A DNA stretch of 64,000 nucleotides from Mangrovivirga halotolerans (lineage in GTDB: Bacteria; Bacteroidota; Bacteroidia; Cytophagales; Cyclobacteriaceae): assembly GCF_026241165.1 (NCBI RefSeq), contig NZ_JAPFQN010000004.1, forward strand, positions 124,001-188,000, written 5' to 3'. The notes below the pieces were generated by a model. That model had not been told where the DNA came from. It saw only the letters and a program-made list of their open reading frames with translations, and searched no databases. A program made the position numbers and the translations under genes. Of the stretch, positions 27,736-36,604 are shown piece after piece. How positions within the stretch are numbered: position 1 is the stretch's first letter; each line of letters starts with the position of its first letter.

Positions 27736-30555
27736 TTAATTCTTCACCGCAAGTCTCTTCCTACGGTACCACATCAGTAAAATCATCATGGCACCGACGA
27801 ACCACCAGGTAGGCTCACTCATTTGATCAGGCTCTTCACCGGCGTCGAGACCTTTCTTGCCTGATAACACCTGCTTTTGTTTGCGAAGGAGCGCTGCTTT
27901 CTGCGCCTCGTTCTCCAGGGCTATGTACGAGGTTACCGGAGTCATGATGCCTGTCTGGAAGCTGGCCCTGACCAGGTTGCCCCAATTGTCAGCCGCTTCC
28001 TCAGGATAAAGAATTTCAGAACGCCTCAATCCTTCGATGAGTAAAGCAGATTCGATGGTTTTACCTTCAAGATCATCCTCGTCGATATCAAAATATGGGT
28101 CGAGGAGGACAAACTCATCCTTATTGTCATCCCGCAGGTAGCGAATTTCACCAGTAGGTAACTTTAGTTTTCTGGTGTAAAAGCCTTCGTTAGATTCATC
28201 AGTTGGAATAGTTAAACCCTCCCAGAGATTATGAGTGGAAGTGGATTTGCCATTAGTGACATAAAACAGATCATTGCCCGGGTAAGTGAACTTCCAGTCA
28301 GACAGACTGTTGTTTTCTATGATCGCATTATCAAAATCATCGGTGATAACATAAAAGACCGGAATTCGATCTGTAGGATTGTGATAACTATCAAACAACA
28401 GCTTTTTCAATGCCCTTTCCAGCATAAAACCACCTTCTTTATCTAATAATCCCAATGAACCTTGAAAGCTATCTGTGAGATCGATGGTCTCAATGGATGA
28501 ATTGACCAAGCTCAATTTGGAGTGAGCTGCCCATTCAGGATTCTGAGCCGTGATTTGTTTGATGATTTTTGCTAATTCCAAATCTGCAGAATTAGCAGAA
28601 TGATCTACTATTAAATGCAAATAAGGTTCCCTGTTGATCCGTTTTAACCCCTGTTTTTCTTTAGCTGATACAATGCGGATGTTGTCTTCATCTGAGCCAT
28701 AACTCACCGGTTGGGTAATCACCTGTTCACTACCCAGTTTAATCTTTTGTCCATCGATGATGATCTCGACAGGGGAGCGGTGGATGAATTCCATTCCCGT
28801 AGTACGAGTTTGCTTCCCTTCAAACGGAAATACCCGGAACGAAACATCATTGCCCTGCTCATAATACAGTATCCCCGGATCCCGGCGGACATTCACAATA
28901 TTGGTATACACCCAAAATGCTGATTTCTTTTCTGCGAGAATACCTTTTTCCCTGCGACCTTCAATATCGAGGTAATAGTCGCTGATCCAGCACCCATCGG
29001 GTAAAGTAAAAGTAGTTGAATATTCCTGCATACCCGCATTCAGGCTGTTGCTGATGTCGAGGTCCACTGTGGAAGTCCAGGTTTTCGTTTGCCGGTCGTA
29101 TTTACTGTCGACCTTTACTTTTTCAATATTCACATTCGGATTTTCAGGCCTCAGCATCGGTTGTCTTCGTTGAGGGAGATCAGTTTTCTCATTAAAAAAC
29201 ACCTTGTTTAAACGCTTGATCTTGCTATCCGATAATACGAGGTTATCCAATACCAGCCAGTCGTAGTACGAACTCAGATAAGGCCGGTTATACCCCATAA
29301 ACAACTGATTTCGGTTTGATTTTGCCTGGTAAATTTTAGTTAGCGTGCTTTCCAAAGGACCATTCCATACACTAGCTTTTGATTCAGTGAAATCGGGATT
29401 GTAAACATAGTCCAATGCATTCATCAGGTTTGACCGCTGAAAGCTAAAGTACAGAGTAACCATTATCGGGATGACCAGAAAACTTCCCACAGCATAAAGA
29501 GAAAGTCTTAATCTTGAAAAATAGTTTTTCAGGTAATTCCAGTCTTCTTTCAACGTCATTGAATGCAGCAGCATCAAAATGATTGGCGTAAGCGTTAAAA
29601 AGCCCAGTCCGATGAGGATAATACCCAGTATGGAAAGCGGCATATAGGGTAAGAAAACCAGGAAGAAATAGAGGGTGAAAGAGAACGTAACACACCTTAA
29701 TAAGAAAAGAGCCAGCCTTTTTATCGAACCTTCCGGATTGTTAATACAAAGTACAGCACCATTGATTATTGTTAGTGCATAAAACCAGAAATGATGAAAA
29801 TCTCCGAAAATCCCCGGACGCCTTGTTTCAAATCCTTCATTGGTAATGACAAAATTAGTGATCAGTCCGGCGATTGGTAACACCAGGGTGAAAACGATTT
29901 TTATAGGAAGCTGATATTTCTGCCAGAAACCGGATTTATTTTTAATGACAATATAAAACCCTTGTAAAAGGAAAAAGAGAAATATTACCGGGGCAATACT
30001 GGCGATCAGAGTATAAGAATATTGATGAATATCATCAAACGAGTTTTTAAGAGCCGGAATGATAAAGGTGACGAACAAATAGCAGATCAAAGGAACCGCC
30101 AAAGCGATGAGAAAGCTTTTCCAGGCCTTTTTATCTTCCGGATTTGGAGTAAAGAAGAGTATCAAAGCATAGATCGAATAAGCGATAGTCGGCATAATGA
30201 ACGTCGGGAAATACAAAACCAGGTAATTGTTAGTCATCCATTGTGGAATACTCCAGGGATGAATTTTATTGGCAAAATAGAAGGCAAAGAAGATAATCCC
30301 GATTCCTAAGAGCATGTTTATAATAGAGAGCAAGGCTTGAAGTCCTCTGTTAATTTTATGTATAGAAAAACCCAATTCCAGGTTGATAATTCCATAGCCA
30401 ATGATGATACCCCAGGTCCACTGCCAGATCTCAATACTATCTTCAGAGAGGGAGGATTTAAACACCTGGTAGTCCCAATTGAGCAGTAACAGGAGGATGA
30501 TGACTGGAACAGTATTCGAGAGGATAATCCATTTAGTTTCAAGCAGCTTTTTCAT
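27736..30555 (-). CDS. MSEP-CTERM/VIT-domain membrane protein, predicted exosortase substrate
   Basis: 939 residues. The N-terminal ~390 residues hold about ten hydrophobic segments (LLLLLNWDY, YVIIKN..., LPIAGLITNFVI, FTLYFFLVFLPY, LYAVGSFLVIPIMVTLYF). A VIT-like domain lies near 490-610 (STTFTLPDGCWISDYYL, AFWVYTNIVNVRRDPGI, VSFRVFPFEGKQTRTT). A vWA-like segment follows. The C-terminus MSEPTWWFVGAMMILLMWYRRKRLAVKN-type tail (residues 912-939) is a tripartite sorting signal: MSEP motif, one membrane helix, basic end. This fits the known pairing of one large MSEP-CTERM or XrtN-system VIT protein with one small dedicated exosortase, encoded directly upstream with a 17-nt overlap. Confidence 0.85.
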   Translation of the reverse strand: MKKLLETKWIILSNTVPVIILLLLLNWDYQVFKSSLSEDSIEIWQWTWGIIIGYGIINLELGFSIHKINRGLQALLSIINMLLGIGIIFFAFYFANKIHPWSIPQWMTNNYLVLYFPTFIMPTIAYSIYALILFFTPNPEDKKAWKSFLIALAVPLICYLFVTFIIPALKNSFDDIHQYSYTLIASIAPVIFLFFLLQGFYIVIKNKSGFWQKYQLPIKIVFTLVLPIAGLITNFVITNEGFETRRPGIFGDFHHFWFYALTIINGAVLCINNPEGSIKRLALFLLRCVTFSFTLYFFLVFLPYMPLSILGIILIGLGFLTLTPIILMLLHSMTLKEDWNYLKNYFSRLRLSLYAVGSFLVIPIMVTLYFSFQRSNLMNALDYVYNPDFTESKASVWNGPLESTLTKIYQAKSNRNQLFMGYNRPYLSSYYDWLVLDNLVLSDSKIKRLNKVFFNEKTDLPQRRQPMLRPENPNVNIEKVKVDSKYDRQTKTWTSTVDLDISNSLNAGMQEYSTTFTLPDGCWISDYYLDIEGRREKGILAEKKSAFWVYTNIVNVRRDPGILYYEQGNDVSFRVFPFEGKQTRTTGMEFIHRSPVEIIIDGQKIKLGSEQVITQPVSYGSDEDNIRIVSAKEKQGLKRINREPYLHLIVDHSANSADLELAKIIKQITAQNPEWAAHSKLSLVNSSIETIDLTDSFQGSLGLLDKEGGFMLERALKKLLFDSYHNPTDRIPVFYVITDDFDNAIIENNSLSDWKFTYPGNDLFYVTNGKSTSTHNLWEGLTIPTDESNEGFYTRKLKLPTGEIRYLRDDNKDEFVLLDPYFDIDEDDLEGKTIESALLIEGLRRSEILYPEEAADNWGNLVRASFQTGIMTPVTSYIALENEAQKAALLRKQKQVLSGKKGLDAGEEPDQMSEPTWWFVGAMMILLMWYRRKRLAVKN

Positions 30556-31072
30556 AGTGAGATTGATTGGTTAGGAGATATTCGATTAAAAAATAAGTAA
30601 TGATCAGAAACGACAGGTTGGTGACCACCCCGAGCGATTCATGTATTGCGTGTGATGATACGTTGAACACCGAAGTTAGCTGATCCTGGAAGACCGATGA
30701 AATATAGATTCTCGATCCGTTAGAAACAATCGTAATGAGCCATGCAATGGCAAATGCCGGAAGGAGTAATGCGATCTTTTTGATACTGGTCAGGTTTATT
30801 TTTGAGAAAAGGTAGATCAGCATGGATGAAGCGATCAGCCAGAGATTGATACCAGAGCACGAAGAATCGATGATGAAATTTTTACCGGCGAAAAGATATC
30901 CTTCTTCGGGGATGAATACTGCTTGCGTACCCGACAGAAACTCCACGAGAGCGGTTGTTGGGAAAAGCAGAAAATCCAGGTGGTGCAATTCCATAAACCG
31001 GAGGCAATACTTGATGCCCAGGACGACAGAAAACCCGATCAGGAAATATGGAATGTTAGCTCTTTTAATCAT
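30539..31072 (-). CDS. Small dedicated exosortase (XrtK/XrtN type)
   Basis: 177 residues with about five membrane helices. The exosortase active-site pattern is complete: Cys72 in IDSSCSGINLW, Arg121 in SNGSRIY and His144 in HAIHESLG. Exosortases are integral membrane transpeptidase-like enzymes that cleave C-terminal sorting signals, analogous to archaeosortase. Its length is short for the family, as is typical of the Bacteroidota types that serve a single target. The 3' end overlaps the start of the 939-residue substrate gene, so the two are coupled. Whether it is XrtK or XrtN cannot be settled by eye; the MSEP tail of the partner favours XrtK. Confidence 0.88.
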   Translation of the reverse strand: MIKRANIPYFLIGFSVVLGIKYCLRFMELHHLDFLLFPTTALVEFLSGTQAVFIPEEGYLFAGKNFIIDSSCSGINLWLIASSMLIYLFSKINLTSIKKIALLLPAFAIAWLITIVSNGSRIYISSVFQDQLTSVFNVSSHAIHESLGVVTNLSFLIITYFLIEYLLTNQSHYEKAA

Positions 31073-31239
31073 TTGAAAGCATTAAAAAATAAATCAATAG
31101 GCAAAAGATCGACTGAATACGATCTAAGCTTTACACAATATAAGCTAAGAAAAACAGATTCAGAAAGTTGAGAGTCAGATCCCAACGATTATTAGAGTTA
31201 TTTAGGGTTTATTAACAAGGAGGAGAAGATTTGGCTTAC

Positions 31240-31809
31240 CTAAATGTTTATTAATGTAAATGAATCAAACCGCCAGTGCAGGCCTTTCTTATTCCGCTGA
31301 CCGATAATCATCAGGTATTCTGTTTCTGGATTTTCAGAATAGTGAGTGTTCGATTCTCTAACGATCGATTTAAAATCTTCTAAATATTCATTGGTTATAT
31401 CTTCCTTTGAAATTGACTCATTATAATCCTTATAACAAACCAGTACTTTTAGTCTGGCTTTGTAGTGAGTGAGTTTTGACATCTCCCGCCAGCAATCTTT
31501 GATATTGTTTTCATGTTCGAGTATAATTGAATCGCATGGAGGGAAAAACTCACCGGAAGAAACTAACGTAGAAATTTCACTAAGATTTTTCTTTGGAGCG
31601 AATACCATATCGATTTTATATTCCTCTGGTCTTTCTCTGAGTCCAAATTCTTTCTTAATTAGATTTATTATGTCACCCTCCTTAAGGAAGTAATCAGTCC
31701 ATGATTTGTTATTAAGGTATTTGTCAAGAAAGTTCTTGTCACTATTAATTAAATGAGTGATGTTTTCTTTCCAGAATGTTTTAAAATTTTCAGCATTAAC
31801 TTTTTCCAT
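31240..31809 (-). CDS. Hypothetical protein beside the defence operon
   Basis: 189 residues, soluble, no signal. No family is recognised. The middle has YKIDMVFAPKK ... CDSIILEHENNIKDCWREM ... LKVLVCYKDY, where an Asp, a Glu-x-Glu and alternating beta strands are loosely reminiscent of a restriction-endonuclease-like fold, but the usual ExK is absent and I do not claim it. It is transcribed divergently from the MazG-like gene at the left edge of the AT-rich restriction-modification cluster and may be part of that accessory region. Confidence 0.65.
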   Translation of the reverse strand: MEKVNAENFKTFWKENITHLINSDKNFLDKYLNNKSWTDYFLKEGDIINLIKKEFGLRERPEEYKIDMVFAPKKNLSEISTLVSSGEFFPPCDSIILEHENNIKDCWREMSKLTHYKARLKVLVCYKDYNESISKEDITNEYLEDFKSIVRESNTHYSENPETEYLMIIGQRNKKGLHWRFDSFTLINI

Positions 31810-31957
31810 GCAGTGGATTTTATTTAGAGATTATATGAAAGGATTTTTTTCACTCAATTATTACATATTAATTTCAATATAAAAAATTTGTTTGCATCTG
31901 AGACTGACCTGGCTTATTTTCACTTCAATTAAAAGAGCTGGAAATACAATTGAAGAC

Positions 31958-32278
31958 ATGGAAGAAATATTAGAGGCGCTATTGAAATTCAGAAATGACC
32001 GCGACTGGGAACAATTTCACAATCCAAAAGACTTAGCATTAGCAATAAATGTTGAGGCGGGTGAATTACTTGAATTATTTTTATGGAAGAAGCCAGAAGA
32101 GGCTAATAAGGAGAAAGTGAAGGAGGAATTGGCAGATATTTTTGCTTATGCATTTTTGCTAGCTGAAAAGTATGATTTTGATATAAAGGATATTGTTTTA
32201 GAAAAGATAAAAAAGAACGGAGAAAAATATCCTGTAGCAAAGGCAAAAGGTACGGCTAAGAAGTATACCGATCTTTAA
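31958..32278 (+). CDS. MazG-like nucleotide pyrophosphohydrolase
   Basis: 106 residues from the ATG at 31958, chosen because homologs begin with the MEEILEALLKFRNDRDWEQFH-type helix; the upstream extension to 31892 is unlikely. The metal-binding pattern EAGELLE (residues ~36-42) and EELADIFAY (~59-67) is the EExxE...ExxD signature of the all-alpha NTP pyrophosphatase superfamily; the family removes non-canonical or excess dNTPs (dCTPase/RS21-C6-like branch). The end of the gene is 2 bases before the start of the GIY-YIG/DUF2075 gene, so it appears to lead the defence operon. Confidence 0.85.
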   Translation: MEEILEALLKFRNDRDWEQFHNPKDLALAINVEAGELLELFLWKKPEEANKEKVKEELADIFAYAFLLAEKYDFDIKDIVLEKIKKNGEKYPVAKAKGTAKKYTDL

Positions 32279-32280
32279 TT

Positions 32281-34458
32281 TTGAATAAACATTATTATAT
32301 AGAAAATCATCAATTTGATGATGAGATTGGAGATAGACTCTCGAAAAGTAAATTTTCCAGAGAGAACTGGCCAATCGTATACATTCTTAGTGACGATGAG
32401 GTGAAGGAGGCCTATATAGGCGAAACCACGGATGCAGTTTCACGGATGACTACACATAGGAAATCTGTTGAAAAGAGAAAGTTAACTGCTGTTCATATTA
32501 TTGAAAGTGAAAGATTCAATAAATCTGCTACTCTTGATATTGAATCGAATCTGATTAAGTATATGGCGGGAGAAGGTACCTATCAACTATTAAATGGGAA
32601 TCTGGGAATAGCTAATCATACGTATTTTCAAAAACAGGAATATTGGAAGCTTTTTAACGATATATGGGATGAGTTACATTCTATTGGTATAGTTAAATCA
32701 ACAATAGAGGCCATCAATAATTCTGATCTGTTTAAATATTCGCCTTATAAAGCACTTTCAACAATACAGCAAAAAGGTGTAAGGTTGATTATAGATACTC
32801 TTCTGGCTGAAGACCAAAAGAGTATAGTTATTAAAGGTGGTGCTGGTACAGGAAAGACTGTAATTGCAGTATACTTATTTAAACTGCTGGTAAGTAATCT
32901 GGAAGACTTTAATTATCTGGATCTCGGAAAGGATGAGGATGGTGAGCTATTGGAAAAGGTAGTTAAGCTTAAAGAGAAGTTTAAAAATCCAAAATTGGCT
33001 CTGGTAGTTCCAATGACTTCCTTCCGGAATACTTTAAAGAAAGTATTTTCAAATGTGAAGGGATTAAGAGCAAGTATGGTGGTAGGACCATCAGAGATCA
33101 CAAAACAAAAGTATGATCTTATAATGGTTGATGAAGCCCACCGATTGAGAAGAAGAAAAAACCTGACGAATTATAAATCATTTGATGACGGCAATAAATT
33201 GCTTGGCCTTGATAAAGAAACCGGGAATGAATTGGATTGGATGAGAATGCAGGCTAAACTTTCTGTATATTTTTATGATCCTTCTCAATCTATTAAACCA
33301 ACGGATGTAACCAAGGATTCATTTGATGACATGATCAGGGAGGATAATGCCTCTGTGATTGAGTTAACATCCCAGTTCAGAGTAAAAGGTGGAAATGGAT
33401 ATGTAGATTTTGTTGATGCTTTATTGAATACAAATTTTCAGAAATTACGTCCTTTTCAACATGAGAACTATTCTGTGAAGTTATTTAATCATTTTGAAAA
33501 CTTTGTAAATGAAATTCAGTCAAAGGAAGGCGAATACAAACTTTCAAGGATGATCGCAGGGTACTCATGGGAGTGGAAATCAAAAAATGATCCGAAGGCT
33601 TATGATATAGAAATAGAAAATGTAAAGCTGCGGTGGAATCGAACCAATGCAGACTGGATTAATGCATCTGATAGTGTGAAAGAAGTGGGTTGCATTCACA
33701 CTACACAGGGATATGACTTGAATTACGCAGGAATCATTTTTGGTCATGAGATTGGATATGATTCTGAAAAAGATGAAATAATTATACGATCTGAGAATTA
33801 CAAAGATAAGAATGGCCGGAACGGAATTAAAGAATCAAAGCAGCTTAAAGATTATATACTTAATATTTATAAAACTATCATGCTCCGGGGGATAAAGGGA
33901 ACATACATTTATGCCTGTGATCCTGAACTTAGAAAGTATTTAAGTAATTATGTCCAATCAGCTAAATATAAAGAAGAGCATGTAGAAGAAGAAGTTGAAA
34001 TTATTCCTTTTGTAAATAGTGTTCCACTATATGACTTGGAAGCAGCAGCTGGTGAATTTAGTGAAGGCCAGTTTGTAAAGGAACAGGAATTTATTCTTGT
34101 ACCGGATAGTGTTCCAATTACAGAAGACCTGTTTGCCTGTAAAGTAGTGGGAGAATCGATGAATCGAATTATTCCAAATGGTTCAATTTGTTTATTTAGA
34201 AAATATTCTGGTGGAACTCGTAATGGCCGGATTGTCCTGGCACAATCGAGTGATCTTCATCATACTGAACTGGGGTCTGGCTATACTGTTAAAGAGTATT
34301 ACAGTAAAAAGGTTATTAATGAAGAAGGTTGGGAACATGAAAAAATCATCCTTCGACCACTTTCAAATGATAAGAACTATAAGGATATAGAGTTAACAAG
34401 TGATGATCTACAGGATTTTAGGGTAGTGGGAATTTTTGAGAGGGTTTTAAAGCAGTAG
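32281..34458 (+). CDS. GIY-YIG nuclease - DUF2075 helicase - S24 (LexA-like) peptidase fusion
   Basis: 725 residues, starting at TTG. Domain 1 (about 25-110) is GIY-YIG-like: VYI at 33-35, YIG at 45-47. Domain 2 (~165-560) is a DUF2075/SF1-like P-loop ATPase: Walker A GGAGTGKT at 186-193 (Lys192), DEAH at 284-287, TSQFRVKGG and HTTQGYDLNYAG. Domain 3 (~580-725) is an S24 peptidase: a LexA-style scissile site LEAAAGEF (Ala590-Gly591), nucleophile GESMN (Ser626) and a general-base Lys671 in YTVKEYY. DUF2075 proteins with GIY-YIG are common in defence loci; the appended self-cleaving domain is unusual. I infer that cleavage could release the nuclease/helicase part. It is 3 bases from the Vsr-like gene and opens the R-M operon proper. 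Confidence 0.88.
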   Translation: MNKHYYIENHQFDDEIGDRLSKSKFSRENWPIVYILSDDEVKEAYIGETTDAVSRMTTHRKSVEKRKLTAVHIIESERFNKSATLDIESNLIKYMAGEGTYQLLNGNLGIANHTYFQKQEYWKLFNDIWDELHSIGIVKSTIEAINNSDLFKYSPYKALSTIQQKGVRLIIDTLLAEDQKSIVIKGGAGTGKTVIAVYLFKLLVSNLEDFNYLDLGKDEDGELLEKVVKLKEKFKNPKLALVVPMTSFRNTLKKVFSNVKGLRASMVVGPSEITKQKYDLIMVDEAHRLRRRKNLTNYKSFDDGNKLLGLDKETGNELDWMRMQAKLSVYFYDPSQSIKPTDVTKDSFDDMIREDNASVIELTSQFRVKGGNGYVDFVDALLNTNFQKLRPFQHENYSVKLFNHFENFVNEIQSKEGEYKLSRMIAGYSWEWKSKNDPKAYDIEIENVKLRWNRTNADWINASDSVKEVGCIHTTQGYDLNYAGIIFGHEIGYDSEKDEIIIRSENYKDKNGRNGIKESKQLKDYILNIYKTIMLRGIKGTYIYACDPELRKYLSNYVQSAKYKEEHVEEEVEIIPFVNSVPLYDLEAAAGEFSEGQFVKEQEFILVPDSVPITEDLFACKVVGESMNRIIPNGSICLFRKYSGGTRNGRIVLAQSSDLHHTELGSGYTVKEYYSKKVINEEGWEHEKIILRPLSNDKNYKDIELTSDDLQDFRVVGIFERVLKQ

Positions 34459-34461
34459 TGT

Positions 34462-34905
34462 ATGGCAGATGTCCATGATAAAGATACGAGAAGTTATAAC
34501 ATGAGTAAAATCAGGCATAAGAACACTAAGCCTGAATTAATTGTAAGGAAATTCTTGTTTTCTAATGGATACAGATATAGAATACATGATAAAAAACTTC
34601 CAGGAAAACCTGATATAGTACTTCCAAAATACAAGACAATAATAGATATTAGAGGATGTTATTTTCATCAGCATAAAAATTGCAAGTATGCAACTATTCC
34701 AAAAACTAGAACAGAATACTATCTAGAGAAATTTAAAAAAAATGTAGAAAGAGATAGTGAGAATGTTGAAATGTGGGAGAAGGAAGGCTGGGAGGTGATA
34801 ATTGTTTGGGCTGATTGTCAGCTTGAGCCAAAAAAAAAGAATTCTATTGTTAGAGAAGAAACTCTTAATAAAATAAATAAAGCTTTAAAATGGCAATACC
34901 AGTAA
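34462..34905 (+). CDS. vsr: Vsr-like DNA mismatch endonuclease
   Basis: 147 residues covering the full Vsr family: MADVHDKDTRSYNMSKIRHK, KPELIVRKFLFSNGYRYR, LPGKPDIVLPKYKT with Asp51, the zinc-binding IRGCYFHQHKNCKY, and WEKEGWEVIIVWADCQ. In E. coli Vsr, which nicks 5' of T in T:G mismatches left by deaminated 5-methylcytosine, Asp51, Thr63, His64 and His69 are important. Here Asp51 and His69 are kept, but positions 63-64 are Ile-Arg, so activity may differ. It overlaps the cytosine methylase start by 16 nt, the usual pairing of Vsr with a Dcm-type enzyme. Confidence 0.9.
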   Translation: MADVHDKDTRSYNMSKIRHKNTKPELIVRKFLFSNGYRYRIHDKKLPGKPDIVLPKYKTIIDIRGCYFHQHKNCKYATIPKTRTEYYLEKFKKNVERDSENVEMWEKEGWEVIIVWADCQLEPKKKNSIVREETLNKINKALKWQYQ

Positions 34906-36548
34906 TTGATTTATTCGCTGGTCCAGGAGGATTAGGAGAGGGTTTTTCTTCATTATTAGATGATAATAATGAAAGAATTTTTGATATTAAATTGTCAATA
35001 GAGAAAGATGTGAATGCCCATGAGACATTAAGACTTAGGAGTTTTTTCAGAAAATTTAAACCAGATGAAGTTCCAGAGGCCTATTACAATATCGTTAGGG
35101 CAAAAAGCTGGAGGAAAAGAAAAGAATTAATAGAAAAGCTTAAAGATGATTTTCCTGTTGAATGGGATGAAGCAGATCAGGAAGCATGGTGTGTTGAATT
35201 GCCCTACCCGGAAGAATATTCTAGTGAGGGAGAAAGGAAGGGTGGATATAATAAAAAGGAAATAGAAGAGAGAAACAATCTTATTGATGATAGAATTTCT
35301 CAAGCTTTAAGTAATGAGAAGAATTTTTTATTGATTGGTGGGCCACCCTGTCAGGCATATTCTTTAGTTGGTCGATCAAGAAATAAAGGAATTTTCAATG
35401 AAGATCATAGAGTTCACTTATATAAGGAATATCTTAGAATAATAGCAAAACATCAGCCAGCTGCTTTTATAATGGAAAATGTAAAAGGGCTTTTATCATC
35501 TAGTGTAGATGGAGTAAAAATATTTGACCTGATTCATAAAGATCTTAATAATCCTACTTCTGTTTTTCCTGAATATTCATGTCCTAAGTATAGAATATTT
35601 TCATTAACAAAAAATCCAAAGTCAATTAAAAATGGAGAGCCGGAATACAGGAGCGGTAAAGATTACTTGATCAAGTCTGAAGATTATGGAATACCCCAAA
35701 AAAGACATAGGGTAATTTTATTTGGGATTAGGGAAGATTTTCAACATCCCGGTCAATTTTTAGAAAAAAAAGGAAAAGTGCCTTTAAAAGATGTAATAGG
35801 AGATATCCCTCCTGTAAGAAGTGGAATTAGTCGTCGATTTACTGGATATGATAATGAAAATAAATATGCCAATGGTAACCCAAAAAGAGTTTATCAGAAG
35901 TTAAATGATAGTGATGATTTATGGTCTAGTGTTATTAATAAGCAAATTAATAATCTGAAAAAATGGGGTGATCTTCCCTTAAACGGACTAAAAAGTGGTC
36001 CAACAGAATATACAAATGGAATTGGAAGTGAATTTATTAAGTGTAATAAGACTATTGATCCTAAACACCCATTAAAAAGCTGGTTTATTGATGATAAATT
36101 ACAAGGTTTAGCTAATCATGAATCCAGATCTCATCTCACTCAAGATTTAATGAGGTATATGTTTGCTGGTTTGTATGTTGACAAATTTGGAACCTTTCCC
36201 AGGTTAAAAGATTATGCAAAACACAATTCTGATTTAATTCCAGATCATGCTAATGTAGATTCCGGGAAATTTACTGACAGATTCAGGGTGCAAATTGCAA
36301 ATGAACCGGCTACTACTGTTACAAGTCATATATCAAAAGATGGCCATTATTTTATACATTATGACCCAAGTCAGTGCCGTAGTCTGACTGTACGTGAGGC
36401 TGCTAGAATACAAACATTTCCTGATAATTATTTATTCTGTGGTTCAAGAACAGCACAATTTCATCAGGTCGGTAATGCAGTCCCTCCGTATCTGGCATAT
36501 CAGATTGCAAAAATAGTTTTGGATTTTTATAAAAAAAATGTAAGTTAG
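34890..36548 (+). CDS. dcm: DNA (cytosine-5) methyltransferase
   Basis: 552 residues. C5-methylase motifs appear in order: motif I VIDLFAGPGGLGEGF (4-18), motif IV GGPPCQAYS with catalytic Cys154, motif VI FIMENVKGL, motif VIII IPQKRHRVILFG, and motifs IX-X CRSLTVREAARIQTFPDNY and QVGNAVPPYLA. The long segment between VIII and IX (about 300-470) is the target recognition region. It is larger than Dcm of E. coli because of a ~100-residue insertion after motif I. It would protect host DNA in the R-M cluster. The symbol names the family rather than orthology to E. coli Dcm; target sequence cannot be read from the protein. Confidence 0.94.
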   Translation: MAIPVIDLFAGPGGLGEGFSSLLDDNNERIFDIKLSIEKDVNAHETLRLRSFFRKFKPDEVPEAYYNIVRAKSWRKRKELIEKLKDDFPVEWDEADQEAWCVELPYPEEYSSEGERKGGYNKKEIEERNNLIDDRISQALSNEKNFLLIGGPPCQAYSLVGRSRNKGIFNEDHRVHLYKEYLRIIAKHQPAAFIMENVKGLLSSSVDGVKIFDLIHKDLNNPTSVFPEYSCPKYRIFSLTKNPKSIKNGEPEYRSGKDYLIKSEDYGIPQKRHRVILFGIREDFQHPGQFLEKKGKVPLKDVIGDIPPVRSGISRRFTGYDNENKYANGNPKRVYQKLNDSDDLWSSVINKQINNLKKWGDLPLNGLKSGPTEYTNGIGSEFIKCNKTIDPKHPLKSWFIDDKLQGLANHESRSHLTQDLMRYMFAGLYVDKFGTFPRLKDYAKHNSDLIPDHANVDSGKFTDRFRVQIANEPATTVTSHISKDGHYFIHYDPSQCRSLTVREAARIQTFPDNYLFCGSRTAQFHQVGNAVPPYLAYQIAKIVLDFYKKNVS

Positions 36549-36604
36549 AAAGCCTTTCTTTATAAAGGATTTTTTATAAGAGCTATTTTTTAATATTTAA
36601 GTGT

